A stretch of 64,000 nucleotides of DNA. It comes from Streptomyces triticirhizae. Its GTDB lineage: Bacteria > Actinomycetota > Actinomycetes > Streptomycetales > Streptomycetaceae. Where the stretch lies: assembly GCF_003696235.1 (NCBI RefSeq), contig NZ_RFFJ01000003.1, positions 1-64,000 on the forward strand, in the 5' to 3' direction. The notes beneath the pieces were generated by a model. The model searched no databases. It was not told where the DNA came from and was given only the letters and a program-made list of their open reading frames with translations. Made by a program: the position numbers and the translations under genes. Shown here piece after piece: positions 1 to 8,693 of the stretch. The stretch's first letter is position 1; each line of letters starts with the position of its first letter.

Positions 1-221
1 CCGGCGGGCCGCGCCGGCCGCCCGGGGCGGGCCGCCTGACGCGGGCACGGCCCGGGCGAGCGCGGGTGGGCGGGCGTCAAGGGGCGTTCCGTGGGCGAGC
101 GGTGAACGTTTCTTCACCGTCGGCGGTGTGGGCGCACGGGGTTACCCGCCCGTAACTTGGCATGAGCCCGTCGCTGTGACTCGGGCCACATCCCCGCGAC
201 CCTCGGGTGAGGAGAGCCGCC

Positions 222-1133
222 ATGCCCTTCGGGAAGTCCGGACCGCCGAAATCGTCCAAACCGTCGAAGAAGCCCCGATTCGCCCTGCTCGCCGGCCTGT
301 TGGCCCTGCCGCTGCTCGCCCTGCCGGGCGGCGCCGCCAACGCCGCCGCCCCCGCCGACGCCAACGCCGCCGCCTCCGGCGGCGGTTGGAACCGGGCCGA
401 CTGCGTCTCCGAGCACCCGCGCCCCGTGGTGCTGGTCCACGGGACCGGGGCCAACGCCACCGTGAACTGGCTGGGCCTCGCGCCCTACCTGGTCGAACGC
501 GGCTACTGTGTCTACTCGTTGGACTACGGCCAGCTCCCCGGCCTGCCCGTCTTCCACGGTCTCGGGCCCATCGAGGAGTCCTCGGCGCAGCTGGCCGCCT
601 TCGTCGACGAGGTGCTGGCCACCACGGGCGCCGACGAGGTGGACCTCGTCGGCCACTCGCAGGGCGGGATGATGCCCCGCCACTACCTGAAGAACCACCA
701 GGGCGCCGCCGACAAGGTCGGCGCCCTGATCGCCATCGCGCCCAGCACCAACGGCACCACGCTGCTCGGCCTGACCGCGCTGCTCGACGTCTTCCCCGGA
801 CTCGCCGACGCCATCGACGGGTTCTCCCCGGCGCTGCTCCAGCAGGTCGTCGGCTCGGACTTCCTCACCGAGCTGAACGCCGACGGCTACACCGTTCCCG
901 GCGTGGACTACACCGTGATCGCCACCCGCTACGACGAGGTGGTCACCCCCTACCGGAGCCAGTTCATCGACGAGCCGGGCGTGCGGAACGTGCTGCTCCA
1001 GGACCTCTGCCCGCTGAACGTCTCCGGGCACGCCACGATCGGGCTCACCGACCGGATGGCCTTCCACGAGGTGGCCAACGCCCTGGACCCGGACACGGCC
1101 GAACCCACCGACTGCCGGCACATCCTCTCCTGA
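222..1133 (+). CDS. Secreted triacylglycerol lipase/esterase (alpha/beta hydrolase)
   Basis: Predicted exported lipase of the actinobacterial LipA/EstA (lipase class 2) type, about 303 aa. The N-terminus is a lysine-rich stretch, a hydrophobic core (FALLAGLLALPLLALPGG) and an Ala-rich cleavage region, so Sec export is likely. After the signal come PVVLVHGTG (oxyanion region) and the nucleophile elbow GHSQGG with Ser146. A late His in the GHATIGLTD segment is the probable catalytic His. The ATG at 222 is preferred over the upstream in-frame GTG at 207 because AGGAGAG sits just before it. It is monocistronic and convergent with the next gene. Substrate is not predictable beyond acyl esters. Confidence 0.88.
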   Translation: MPFGKSGPPKSSKPSKKPRFALLAGLLALPLLALPGGAANAAAPADANAAASGGGWNRADCVSEHPRPVVLVHGTGANATVNWLGLAPYLVERGYCVYSLDYGQLPGLPVFHGLGPIEESSAQLAAFVDEVLATTGADEVDLVGHSQGGMMPRHYLKNHQGAADKVGALIAIAPSTNGTTLLGLTALLDVFPGLADAIDGFSPALLQQVVGSDFLTELNADGYTVPGVDYTVIATRYDEVVTPYRSQFIDEPGVRNVLLQDLCPLNVSGHATIGLTDRMAFHEVANALDPDTAEPTDCRHILS

Positions 1134-1150
1134 GCCCCGACCCGACCCCG

Positions 1151-1813
1151 CTAGTCGGCGTAGAGCCGCTGCGCGTAGGCGGGACCGTAGTGCTCCTCCA
1201 GCGCCTCCAGCGACTCGTCGGGGCGGTCCAGCGCCTTGGCGAGCCGGGCCCTGGCCGGCAGCGCGTCCGGCCGCCAGGTCTCCGGCTCCCAGGCGCGGGA
1301 CCGCAGGAACGCCTTGGCGCAGTGGTGGAAGACCTCCTCGATCTCCACCAGCAGCGCCAGCCTCGGGCGGTTCCCCCGGACCACCATCCGGTCCAGGAAC
1401 GGCGCCCGACTCACGATCCTGGCCCGGCCGTTGACCCGCAGCGTGTCGCCCCGGCCCGGCAGCAGGAAGATCAGCCCGACGTGCGGGTTGCGCAGGATGT
1501 TGCGGAAGCCGTCCACCCGGCGGTTCCCCGGGCGGTCCGGGATGGCGAGGGTGTGGTCGTCCAACACCAGGGCTATCCCGGCCGGATCGCCCTTGGGTGA
1601 GACGTCGAGCCGGCCCTCGGCGTCCGAGGTGGCGATCAGGCAGAGCGGGGAGTGCGCCAACCACTGACGGTCCAGCGGATGCAGCGCCGTGCGCACCTTG
1701 TCCCTGGTGTACGAGGCGGGCTCGCCGACCAGCGCGGTCAACTCCTCCTCGCTGGTGACCTCGTGTGTCTCCCCGGCCTCTCGGGCCAGCTCCGACAGCT
1801 CTCCGGTGTCCAT
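1151..1813 (-). CDS. Pyridoxamine 5'-phosphate oxidase family protein
   Basis: About 220 aa, a split-barrel flavin-binding protein of the PPOX superfamily, resembling the MSMEG_1061-type subgroup. Recognisable segments are the central LDVSPKGDPAG, the RRVDGFRNILRNPHVGLIFLLPG strand-turn region and the NGRARIVSRAPF segment. The ATG at 1813 follows a strong GGAGAGGAG ribosome site. The longer upstream reading frame runs into the iron-box promoter of the siderophore operon and is not believed. Single gene, divergent from the desA-like gene. Physiological substrate unknown; such proteins bind FMN, F420 or heme, and the sequence alone does not decide which. Confidence 0.8.
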   Translation of the reverse strand: MDTGELSELAREAGETHEVTSEEELTALVGEPASYTRDKVRTALHPLDRQWLAHSPLCLIATSDAEGRLDVSPKGDPAGIALVLDDHTLAIPDRPGNRRVDGFRNILRNPHVGLIFLLPGRGDTLRVNGRARIVSRAPFLDRMVVRGNRPRLALLVEIEEVFHHCAKAFLRSRAWEPETWRPDALPARARLAKALDRPDESLEALEEHYGPAYAQRLYAD

Positions 1814-1953
1814 CGCCCCGCTCCTCTCCGACGGCTCCACCCCTGTCGGTGACCCTACGCCCACCCACGGACAAACCGGTCGCGGGGACGGCCACCGGCG
1901 GCCGCGCGCGGACGGCCGCCGTCTCGGGTCGTGGGACGGCTCGGTTGACAAAG

Positions 1954-1972
1954 TTAGGTGTGCCTAACCTAA
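1954..1972 (+). promoter_or_regulatory. DmdR/IdeR-type iron box upstream of the siderophore genes
   Basis: The 19-bp site TTAGGTGTGCCTAACCTAA differs at one position from TTAGGTGAGCCTAACCTAA, the reverse complement of the iron-box consensus known for Streptomyces DmdR1. A TTGACA-like hexamer starts at 1945 just before it. It lies about 157 bp before the first siderophore gene, so repression by iron-loaded DmdR is expected. Confidence 0.9.
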
Positions 1973-2128
1973 ATTGTCGGGGGTTGCCGTGCCGGGTCGA
2001 ATCCTCAACGGCGGCCCTCGGCACCGTCGTTCGACCCAACCGCCGCCCGGCACGCCGGGCGGGTGCTCAGACGCGCACACCCCCACACAACAGCCGCGAC
2101 ACCCGAGACAAAGGGACGTCACCGACTC

Positions 2129-3703
2129 ATGAGCATGTCCGGCCACGTACCAACCGTGCCCGCGCCCACCCCGCTGCTGGAGCCCGACCTGCTGGCAGCC
2201 GACCCCGAGGGAATCGTCGAGGTCGGCCGCCTGGTCAGCGAGTTGACCAGCGAGGCAGCCAAAGCCCTCCGCCGCAGAGGCGGCCCGCTGCCCCCGCTCA
2301 CCCCCGTCGAACTGGCCCATGTGGTGGACGCCCAGCTCCCCGAGGGGCCGCTGCCCCGCGAGGGCGGCGGCCGGGACGCGGTGCTCGCGCTGGCCAGGGC
2401 CTACGCCAGCTACACCGTCGACCTCGCCGACCCCAGGGCCGCCGCCCACCTCCAACCCCCCGCGCTGGGCGTCGCCACCGCGACCGACGTGCTGGCCTCC
2501 GCGTTCAACGCCTCCGTCGACACCTGGGACAGCGGCCCCATCGCCGTCGAACTGGAGAGCCGCCTGGTGCGCGCGCTCACCGCGCTCGCCGGCTACGGCC
2601 CGCGCGCCGACGGCGTGCTCACCCCCGGCGGCACCGCGTCCAACCTCCAGGCGCTGCTCATCGCCAGGGACACCGCGCTGCGCGCCCAACGCGACATCAG
2701 GGGCGAGGGACTGGCCGGACTCGCCACCAGACCGGTCGTCTACTGCTCGGAGTTGGCACACTTCTCGGTGGCCAGGGCCTGCGCCGTGCTCGGCCTCGGC
2801 GAGGACGCGGTCCGCCCCGTCCCGGCCGACGCGCACCGCCGGATGACCGCCGAGGCCCTGGAGCTGGCCCTCGCCGAGAGGACCGAAGAGGAACTCCCCA
2901 TCGCCGTCGTCGCCACCGCCGGCACCACCGACTACGGCTCCATTGACCCCCTGCCCGAACTCGCCGCCGTCGCCGAACGCCACGGGGTCCGGCTGCACGT
3001 GGACGCCGCCTACGGCGGAGGCGCCCTCTTCTCCGACCGGCTGCGCCCGCTCCTCGCCGGCATCGAGGCCGCCGACTCGATCACCATCGACCTGCACAAG
3101 ACGGCCTGGCAGCCGGCCGCCGCCAGCGTGCTCCTCGTCCGCGACGCCGCCGACCTCACCGCCAGCACCGGGCTGCGCGTCGCCTACCTCAACCCCGACG
3201 ACGACGGCGCCGCCGGCTACGACGGGCTGCTCGGCCACTCCCTGGCCACCACCCGCAGGGCCGACGCGCTCAAAGTCGTCGCCACCTTCCTGGCGTTGGG
3301 CCAGCGCGGCGTCGGTGCCATGCTGGAGGCCTGCCACGACCTGGCCACCTTCGCCGCCGAGGCGATCGCCGCCCGCCCGCGCCTGCGACTGACGGCGACA
3401 CCCGTGCTGACCACCGTCGTCTTCCGCTACGTTCCGGAGCACGGCACGTCCGGCGGCACCGGCGAAGGACCGGCCGACGCCGCCCGCGCCGACGCGATCA
3501 ACGGCGCCCTGCGCCGCCGGCTGCTGCTCCAGGGCCGCGCCCTGATCGGCCGCACCGACGACGTCGCCGAGGACGCGACCGGCGGCCGCGTCCGGCTGAA
3601 ACTCACCCTGCTCAACCCGCAGGCCACGCGGGACGACATCCAGGAGCTGCTGACCGCCGTCGAGGTGGCCGGCCGCGCCGTGGAGACGGAGGAACTCCCG
3701 TGA
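2129..3703 (+). CDS. desA: PLP-dependent amino acid decarboxylase of siderophore biosynthesis (DesA-like)
   Basis: Group II PLP-dependent decarboxylase, about 524 aa, a little longer than typical DesA. The PLP lysine is Lys324 in the SITIDLHKTAWQPAA segment; the cofactor-contacting VDAAYGGG lies upstream, and the substrate-proximal DTWDSGP motif is near the N-terminus. In desferrioxamine synthesis DesA converts L-lysine to cadaverine, which DesB then N-hydroxylates. The ATG at 2129 was chosen (another ATG lies two codons on); AAAGGGA precedes it. The stop overlaps the next start as GTGA, so the two genes are translationally coupled. An iron box lies upstream. Ornithine or diaminobutyrate as substrate cannot be excluded from sequence. 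Confidence 0.85.
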   Translation: MSMSGHVPTVPAPTPLLEPDLLAADPEGIVEVGRLVSELTSEAAKALRRRGGPLPPLTPVELAHVVDAQLPEGPLPREGGGRDAVLALARAYASYTVDLADPRAAAHLQPPALGVATATDVLASAFNASVDTWDSGPIAVELESRLVRALTALAGYGPRADGVLTPGGTASNLQALLIARDTALRAQRDIRGEGLAGLATRPVVYCSELAHFSVARACAVLGLGEDAVRPVPADAHRRMTAEALELALAERTEEELPIAVVATAGTTDYGSIDPLPELAAVAERHGVRLHVDAAYGGGALFSDRLRPLLAGIEAADSITIDLHKTAWQPAAASVLLVRDAADLTASTGLRVAYLNPDDDGAAGYDGLLGHSLATTRRADALKVVATFLALGQRGVGAMLEACHDLATFAAEAIAARPRLRLTATPVLTTVVFRYVPEHGTSGGTGEGPADAARADAINGALRRRLLLQGRALIGRTDDVAEDATGGRVRLKLTLLNPQATRDDIQELLTAVEVAGRAVETEELP

Positions 3704-5082
3704 CCGAACCGGACCTCGACCTGGCGGCCGTGGGCGTCGGCCCGTTCAACCTCGCCCTGACCGCGCTCGCCGACGAGGTGCCCGAGCTGCGCTTCGCCGC
3801 CTTCGACCGCCGCGAGCGCTACGACTGGCACCCCGGCCTGATGTTCGACTGGGCCTCGCTCCAGGTCGGCTTCCTCGCCGACCTCGTCTCGCTGATCCGC
3901 CCCACCAGCCGCTGGTCGTTCCTCAACTACCTGGTCGAACACGACCGGATGTACCCCTTCTACATAGCCGAACGCTTCCATGTCCCGCGCCGCGAGTACG
4001 CCGACTACTGCGCCTGGGCCGCCGCCCGGCTGCCCGGCTGCCACTTCGGCGTCGACGTCACCGAGGTGACCTGGGACCAGGCCGCCGAACGCTGGGTGCT
4101 GACCCTGCGCGAGGTCGCCACCGGAACGGTCAGCGTCCGGCGCGCCCGCCACCTCGTGCTGGGCGTCGGCACCGAACCGGCCCTCCCCGAGCCGCTGCGC
4201 CGCCTCGCCGGCGAGCCGTCCGGCCAACGGGTCTTCCACTCCGGCGAGTTCCTGCACCGGATCGACGCGGTCGCCGAGGCCGGCGCCCGTTCCGTCACCG
4301 TGGTCGGCTCCGGGCAGTCCGGCGCCGAGGTCTTCCTCGACCTGCTGCGCCGCCAGCGCGACGCGGGCTGGGCCGTCAACTGGCTCACCCGCTCCTGGGG
4401 CTTCGCCCCACTCGACTACTCCAAGCTGGTCCTGGAGTACACCACCCCCGCCTACATGCGGTACTTCAACGCCCTGCCGCCGGCGACCAGGGACCGGCTG
4501 ATCGCCTCCCAGTGGCAGCTGTACAAGGGCATCGACACCGAGACCATCGACCTGATCCACCAGGAGCTGTACGACCACCTGCTGGACGGTGACCGGCCCC
4601 CGGTGACCCTGCTCCCGGCGACCGCCGTGCGCGGAGCGGAACTCGCCGAGGGCGGCGCGGACTCCGCCGAGGGCGGCGCGATCCGCCTGACGACCCGGCA
4701 CGCCGACACCGAACGGGAGTCCGTCCTCGCCACCGACGCCGTGATCGCCGCCACCGGCTACGCGGCCCGCCGCCCGGACTGTCTGGCGCCCGTCGAGAAG
4801 CTCATCGCCTGGGACGAGCAGGGCCGTTACGACGTCTCCGAGGGCCACCGGGTGGCGACCGTTCCCGAGGTCACCGGCGGGCTCTTCGTCCAGAACGCCG
4901 AACTGCACACGCACGGCGCCGCCGCCCCCGACCTGGGCATCGGCGCCTACCGCAGCGCGTTGATCCTCAACGCGGTCACCGGCAGGGACGTCTTCCGCGT
5001 CCCGCGCGACACCGCGTTCCAGACCTTCGGGCCGCTCGGGTCGCCGGCCGGACCGCCGCCCGGACCGGCCGCCGGCGGCTGA
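3700..5082 (+). CDS. desB: L-lysine/ornithine N6-monooxygenase (DesB-like)
   Basis: Flavin-dependent N-hydroxylating monooxygenase of the IucD/SidA/PvdA family, 460 aa. The FAD-binding glycine motif is VGVGPFNLAL near the N-terminus, and the NADPH-binding VVGSGQSGAEV lies in the middle. The ATGYAAR and the C-terminal LGIGAYRSALILNAVTGR are typical of the family. It would N-hydroxylate cadaverine (or lysine/ornithine) for hydroxamate formation. Start is the GTG at 3700 overlapping the desA-like stop, with GGAGGA just upstream. The partner acyltransferase (DesC) and NIS synthetase (DesD) expected next are absent: a GntR gene follows instead. Confidence 0.87.
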   Translation: MTEPDLDLAAVGVGPFNLALTALADEVPELRFAAFDRRERYDWHPGLMFDWASLQVGFLADLVSLIRPTSRWSFLNYLVEHDRMYPFYIAERFHVPRREYADYCAWAAARLPGCHFGVDVTEVTWDQAAERWVLTLREVATGTVSVRRARHLVLGVGTEPALPEPLRRLAGEPSGQRVFHSGEFLHRIDAVAEAGARSVTVVGSGQSGAEVFLDLLRRQRDAGWAVNWLTRSWGFAPLDYSKLVLEYTTPAYMRYFNALPPATRDRLIASQWQLYKGIDTETIDLIHQELYDHLLDGDRPPVTLLPATAVRGAELAEGGADSAEGGAIRLTTRHADTERESVLATDAVIAATGYAARRPDCLAPVEKLIAWDEQGRYDVSEGHRVATVPEVTGGLFVQNAELHTHGAAAPDLGIGAYRSALILNAVTGRDVFRVPRDTAFQTFGPLGSPAGPPPGPAAGG

Positions 5083-5149
5083 GCGGCCGGCACACCGGAA
5101 CCCGTCCGGCGAAGCGCCGGGCGGGAGCCCGTGCGGCACAATCGGGCCA

Positions 5150-5527
5150 ATGAACGGGATGACAGTGCGCATCGACCCCGACTCCGCCGTGCCGCCCTAC
5201 GAGCAGCTGTGCCTCCAGGTGGCCGAGCAGGCCAGAGGGGGCCGGCTGCCCGTCGGCTACCGACTCCCCACCGTGCGGGCGCTGGCCGCCGAGTTGGGGG
5301 TCGCGGTGAACACGGTGGCCAAGGCGTACCGGACGCTGGAGGCCGACGGCGTCGTGGAGACCAGGGGCCGGCAGGGCACGTTCGTCGCGTCGGCGCGGAC
5401 GGCCGCCGCCCGGGAGGCGGCGGCCGCGGCCGAGGCGTTCGCCCGGCGGGCGAAGCGGCTCGGCCTCGACGCGGACGCCGCCGTGGCGGCGGCGAGGGAC
5501 GCGGTGCGCGCGGCCTACGCGGAGTAG
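5150..5527 (+). CDS. GntR family transcriptional regulator (YtrA-like, short)
   Basis: 125 aa. The N-terminal winged-helix GntR domain is clear: VPPYEQLCLQVAEQARGG, LPTVRALAAELGVAVNTVAKAYRTLEADGVVETRGRQGTFV. It is followed only by an Ala-rich helical tail of about 45 residues, as in the YtrA subgroup. ATG at 5150 or 5159 are both possible. It lies 67 bp after the desB-like gene on the same strand and may share its transcript. Targets are unknown; YtrA-type regulators often control neighbouring transporters, but none is adjacent here. Confidence 0.85.
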   Translation: MNGMTVRIDPDSAVPPYEQLCLQVAEQARGGRLPVGYRLPTVRALAAELGVAVNTVAKAYRTLEADGVVETRGRQGTFVASARTAAAREAAAAAEAFARRAKRLGLDADAAVAAARDAVRAAYAE

Positions 5528-5591
5528 CTCTCCTGCGGAGCGGTGGGGCGCCCGGGGAGCGCCGTGCGCGCCGCGCGCCGGGCCGGGTGGC

Positions 5592-6347
5592 CTACAGCGG
5601 GTGGTGCACCCACACGCCCGGTTCCACATAGACCGCGATGTCCTGCTCGACGCTGCACTGGACCGGCACCAGCGCGTCGGGCACCACGACGGGACCCGTC
5701 GTGTCGAACGGCAGGCCGGTCCAGGAACGCCACTCCGCCAGCGTGCCGGGGATGACCATCGCGCGTTTGCAGGTGCCGACGATCCGGCCGCCGGCCCGGA
5801 CGTGGACGCGCAGCCACGGGTCCTGCGGCAGGCCGTCCTCGCGGACCAGCGCCGCGTACGCGTCGATCGGCAGGTCAGGAACCAGATGCTTGCGGTTCGG
5901 CCGCACCGGCGCGACCAGATGCTCGAACCCGAGGCGGGCCGCGTTCTCCCGCATCGCCGCGAGCATCCGGCCGGACAGGCCGGTGCCCTGGAGGTGCGTG
6001 GCCACGGTGATCTCCAGCGCCGAGACGAGGTTCCGCCGCCGGCCGAGCTGCCGGTCGCGCGCCGAGCGCCAGATCACCCCGTCCCAGCCGTCCTCGGGAA
6101 GCTCGCCGCGCGCCGGGTCGCCGTCCCAGGCGAACGGCACGCAGTACGCGCGGGCGACCGCCTGGTCCGGAGCCTCGGCGTCATAGGCGACGAACGCGTA
6201 CTCCGGGTGCGCGGTCCTGACGTCGCTGTAGTACAGCAGGGCCATGGGGTCCTCTTCCATGAACGCGGGCCATGGCTCGCTCTCCACGTTCCCGAAGGAC
6301 GACTTCAGGTCGGGCCGTTCGGCGACCGTCACGATGCGTAGATCCAT
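5592..6347 (-). CDS. GNAT-like N-acetyltransferase
   Basis: About 251 aa. The segment ALEITVATHLQGTGLSGRMLAAM matches the acetyl-CoA pyrophosphate-binding pattern of GNAT enzymes, preceded by a mixed alpha/beta region and followed by a longer C-terminal part (FEHLVAPVRPNRK onward). I recognise it as a family often annotated N-acetyltransferase in Streptomyces; the substrate is unknown. The ATG at 6347 is the first codon of the conserved reading frame. It is convergent with the GntR gene, and no operon partner is seen. Confidence 0.65.
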   Translation of the reverse strand: MDLRIVTVAERPDLKSSFGNVESEPWPAFMEEDPMALLYYSDVRTAHPEYAFVAYDAEAPDQAVARAYCVPFAWDGDPARGELPEDGWDGVIWRSARDRQLGRRRNLVSALEITVATHLQGTGLSGRMLAAMRENAARLGFEHLVAPVRPNRKHLVPDLPIDAYAALVREDGLPQDPWLRVHVRAGGRIVGTCKRAMVIPGTLAEWRSWTGLPFDTTGPVVVPDALVPVQCSVEQDIAVYVEPGVWVHHPL

Positions 6348-6428
6348 GCCCCGGACCGTAGGCCGATCCGCCCGCGCGCCGACACCTGATTTCGCCGCGC
6401 GGCGGAGACGCCGCCCGGGAACGGCCCG

Positions 6429-6740
6429 TCACCGACGTCCCTGGACGTCGAGGGAGGGCGCTTCGCCGCGCTCGGGTGACCGGGAACGGGCGATGCGGTA
6501 GGCCGCCCACAGGTCGTCACCGTCGTAGTGGCAGCGGGCGAGTTGGCGGAGGGCGTCGTCGGCGTTCACGGCCACGGTGTGGCTCAGCTCCCGGAACAGG
6601 GGGATGTCCGAACCGGAGTCCCCGTAGGCGGTGCGGGAGTCCCGGCCGAGACCCAGCGCCGTGCGGACCCGGTCCACGGCCGTGACCTTGTCCGCCGGCG
6701 TGAGAATCCGCCCGGGATCGAGCGCGGTGCGGAACGGCGG
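6429..6740 (-). pseudogene. C-terminal remnant of a HAD-family phosphatase
   Basis: The translated stretch reads as the second half of a HAD hydrolase: ALDPGRILTPADKVTAV, then the acid motif YGDSGSDIPLF (motif IV DxxxD type) and the terminal helix NADDALRQLARC. The first half, with the nucleophile motif DxDGT, is missing. Upstream in frame there is only low-complexity Pro/Arg/Gly translation. A 5'-truncated relic. Confidence 0.65.
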
Positions 6741-6885
6741 CGAGGGCCAGCCGGAGGCCACCCCGGCCTGTCCCGGCGGACGGGGTGTTCGTTCAACGAC
6801 CGAGCCTCGCACGGCCTCGCGCGGACGTGGCCGCTCCCGGAGTGCGTCCGGTGAGGGCCGGACCAACCTCCGGCCGGGCCCGTCC

Positions 6886-6946
6886 GGCCGGGGCCCCTTG
6901 GCCCCGGCCAGGGCCGGGCAGTGGCCGGGGCCAAGGGGCCCCGGCC
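6886..6946. terminator. Very strong hairpin downstream of the alpha-glucosidase gene
   Basis: A perfect 25-bp inverted repeat (6886-6910 and 6922-6946) around an 11-nt loop, starting GGCCGGGGCCCCTTGGCCCC. It begins 10 bp after the glucosidase stop and has no T tract, as is usual for Streptomyces terminators. Confidence 0.75.
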
Positions 6947-6955
6947 ACGTCTGTG

Positions 6956-8638
6956 CTAGGCCCGTCCTGCCAGGGCACCGCCACCCCAGAGCCAGACGGT
7001 CGTGTCCGGCGGCAGGTGCCCGTTCGTGAGGCGTTCGCTGGCCAGCAGCACGCCCCAGTTCTTCGGCAACGGGTACGGCTCACCCGAGAAGTTGACCGCG
7101 CAGCGCAGCACCGGCGAACGTTCGAACGCGAGCACCCCCTCCGGCGTGGTCAGCCAGCGCAGCGTCCCGGAGCCGAAGCCCGGCTGCTCGCGGCGCAGCC
7201 GCAGCGCCGAGCGGTACAGCTCGAGCATCGACCAGGGGATGCCCGACTGGGCCTGCGCCGTCAGGCTCTTCCACTCGGCCGGCTGCGGCAGCCACGGCTT
7301 GGTGCCCTTGGGCCCGAAGCCGAACGGCCCGTCGAGCCCGGACCAGGGCAGCGGCACCCGGCAGCCGTCGCGGCCGCGCACGGTGTGGCCCGAACGTTCC
7401 CACGTCGGGTCGGCCAGCACCTCCTCCGGCAGGTCCTCGACCTCCCACAGGCCCAACTCCTCGCCCTGGTAGACGTAGGCGCCGCCCGGCAGGGCCAGGG
7501 TCAGCAGCGCCGCCGCGCGCGCCCTGCGGGTGCCCAGCTCCAGGTCGGTGCCGCCGCCGGCCGTGTCGTGCTCGTGGGTGCTGGTGTCGCTCCGGCCGTA
7601 GCGGGTCACGTGCCGGGGCACGTCGTGGTTGGAGAGCACCCAGGTCGGCGGCGCGCCGACCTCCGCGAGCGCGGTCACGCCCCGGTCGATCACCTCCCGC
7701 ATGGCCTTGGGCTCCCAGGAGCACTTCAGGTAGGGGAAGTTGAACGCGGTGTGCAGTTCGTCCGGCCGCAGGTAGTTCGCCAGCCGGTCGTCGCGGACAT
7801 GGGCCTCGGCGACGAAGACCCGGTCGCCCGCGTAGGAGTCGGCGATCTTGCGCCACTCCTGGTAGATCTCGTGCACCCCGTCCTGGTCCCAGTGTGGGTG
7901 GTGCTCCCGGTGCCGCTCGTGCTCGAAGAGCGCGTCGGCCGGGATGCCCAGGTCGGGCAGCGCCGGGTCCTTGACGAGGCCGTGCGCCACGTCGATCCGG
8001 AAGCCGTCCACGCCCCGGTCGAACCAGAAGCGCAGGATCGACTCGAACTCGTCCCGCACCTCCCGGTTCGCCCAGTTCAGATCGGGCTGTTGCGAGGCGA
8101 ACAGGTGCAGGTACCACTGGCCGGGGCTGCCGTCCGGCTCGGTGATCCTGGTCCAGGCCGGGCCGCCGAACCGGCTGCGCCAGTCGTTGGGCGGCTGGTC
8201 GCCGTCCGTTCCCCGGCCGTCCCTGAAGACGTAGCGCTCCCGCTCGGGTGAGCCGGGCGCGGCCGTCAACGCCTCCCGGAACCAGGGGTGTTGGTCGGAG
8301 GTGTGGTTGGGCACGATGTCCAGCACGACGCGCATCCCGAAGGTGTGCGCCTCGGCGATCAGCTCCTCCGCCTCGGCGAGGGTGCCGAACGCCGGCTCGA
8401 TCGCGCGGTAGTCGGCGACGTCATAGCCGCCGTCGGCCATCGGAGACGGGTACCAGGGGTTGATCCACAGCGCGTCAACCCCCAGTTCCTGGAGGTAGGG
8501 CAGACGGGCACGCAGACCGGCGATGTCGCCGATCCCGTCGCCGTTCCCGTCGGCGAAGCTTCTGATGTAGACCTGGTAGATGACGGCGTCGGCCCACCAG
8601 GGCGCGGCCGACTTCTGGTCAATGCGGGTGCGGGGCAC
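6956..8638 (-). CDS. Alpha-glucosidase / oligo-glucosidase, GH13
   Basis: GH13 (alpha/beta)8-barrel enzyme, 560 aa, the usual length for cytoplasmic alpha-glucosidases (subfamily 23/30 type). Conserved regions are visible: DIVPNHTS, nucleophile Asp216 in GFRIDVAHGL, acid/base Glu278 in VFVAEAHV, and transition-state stabiliser Asp339 in LSNHDVPRH. No signal peptide. It would hydrolyse imported maltose/isomalto-oligosaccharides from the non-reducing end. Start is the GTG at 8638 with GGAAGA upstream. The LacI regulator gene lies 55 bp upstream on the same strand. No sugar ABC transporter is adjacent, unlike the agl loci of many streptomycetes. Confidence 0.9.
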   Translation of the reverse strand: MPRTRIDQKSAAPWWADAVIYQVYIRSFADGNGDGIGDIAGLRARLPYLQELGVDALWINPWYPSPMADGGYDVADYRAIEPAFGTLAEAEELIAEAHTFGMRVVLDIVPNHTSDQHPWFREALTAAPGSPERERYVFRDGRGTDGDQPPNDWRSRFGGPAWTRITEPDGSPGQWYLHLFASQQPDLNWANREVRDEFESILRFWFDRGVDGFRIDVAHGLVKDPALPDLGIPADALFEHERHREHHPHWDQDGVHEIYQEWRKIADSYAGDRVFVAEAHVRDDRLANYLRPDELHTAFNFPYLKCSWEPKAMREVIDRGVTALAEVGAPPTWVLSNHDVPRHVTRYGRSDTSTHEHDTAGGGTDLELGTRRARAAALLTLALPGGAYVYQGEELGLWEVEDLPEEVLADPTWERSGHTVRGRDGCRVPLPWSGLDGPFGFGPKGTKPWLPQPAEWKSLTAQAQSGIPWSMLELYRSALRLRREQPGFGSGTLRWLTTPEGVLAFERSPVLRCAVNFSGEPYPLPKNWGVLLASERLTNGHLPPDTTVWLWGGGALAGRA

Positions 8639-8693
8639 GTATCTTCCATTCCTCTTGCGAGTTGACCCTGGGAGATGCGCGGTCGACGGCGGC

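Noticed and set aside
1993-2010. GGTCGAATCC resembling a tRNA T-loop
   Set aside because: No pairing T-stem, acceptor stem or anticodon arm around it.
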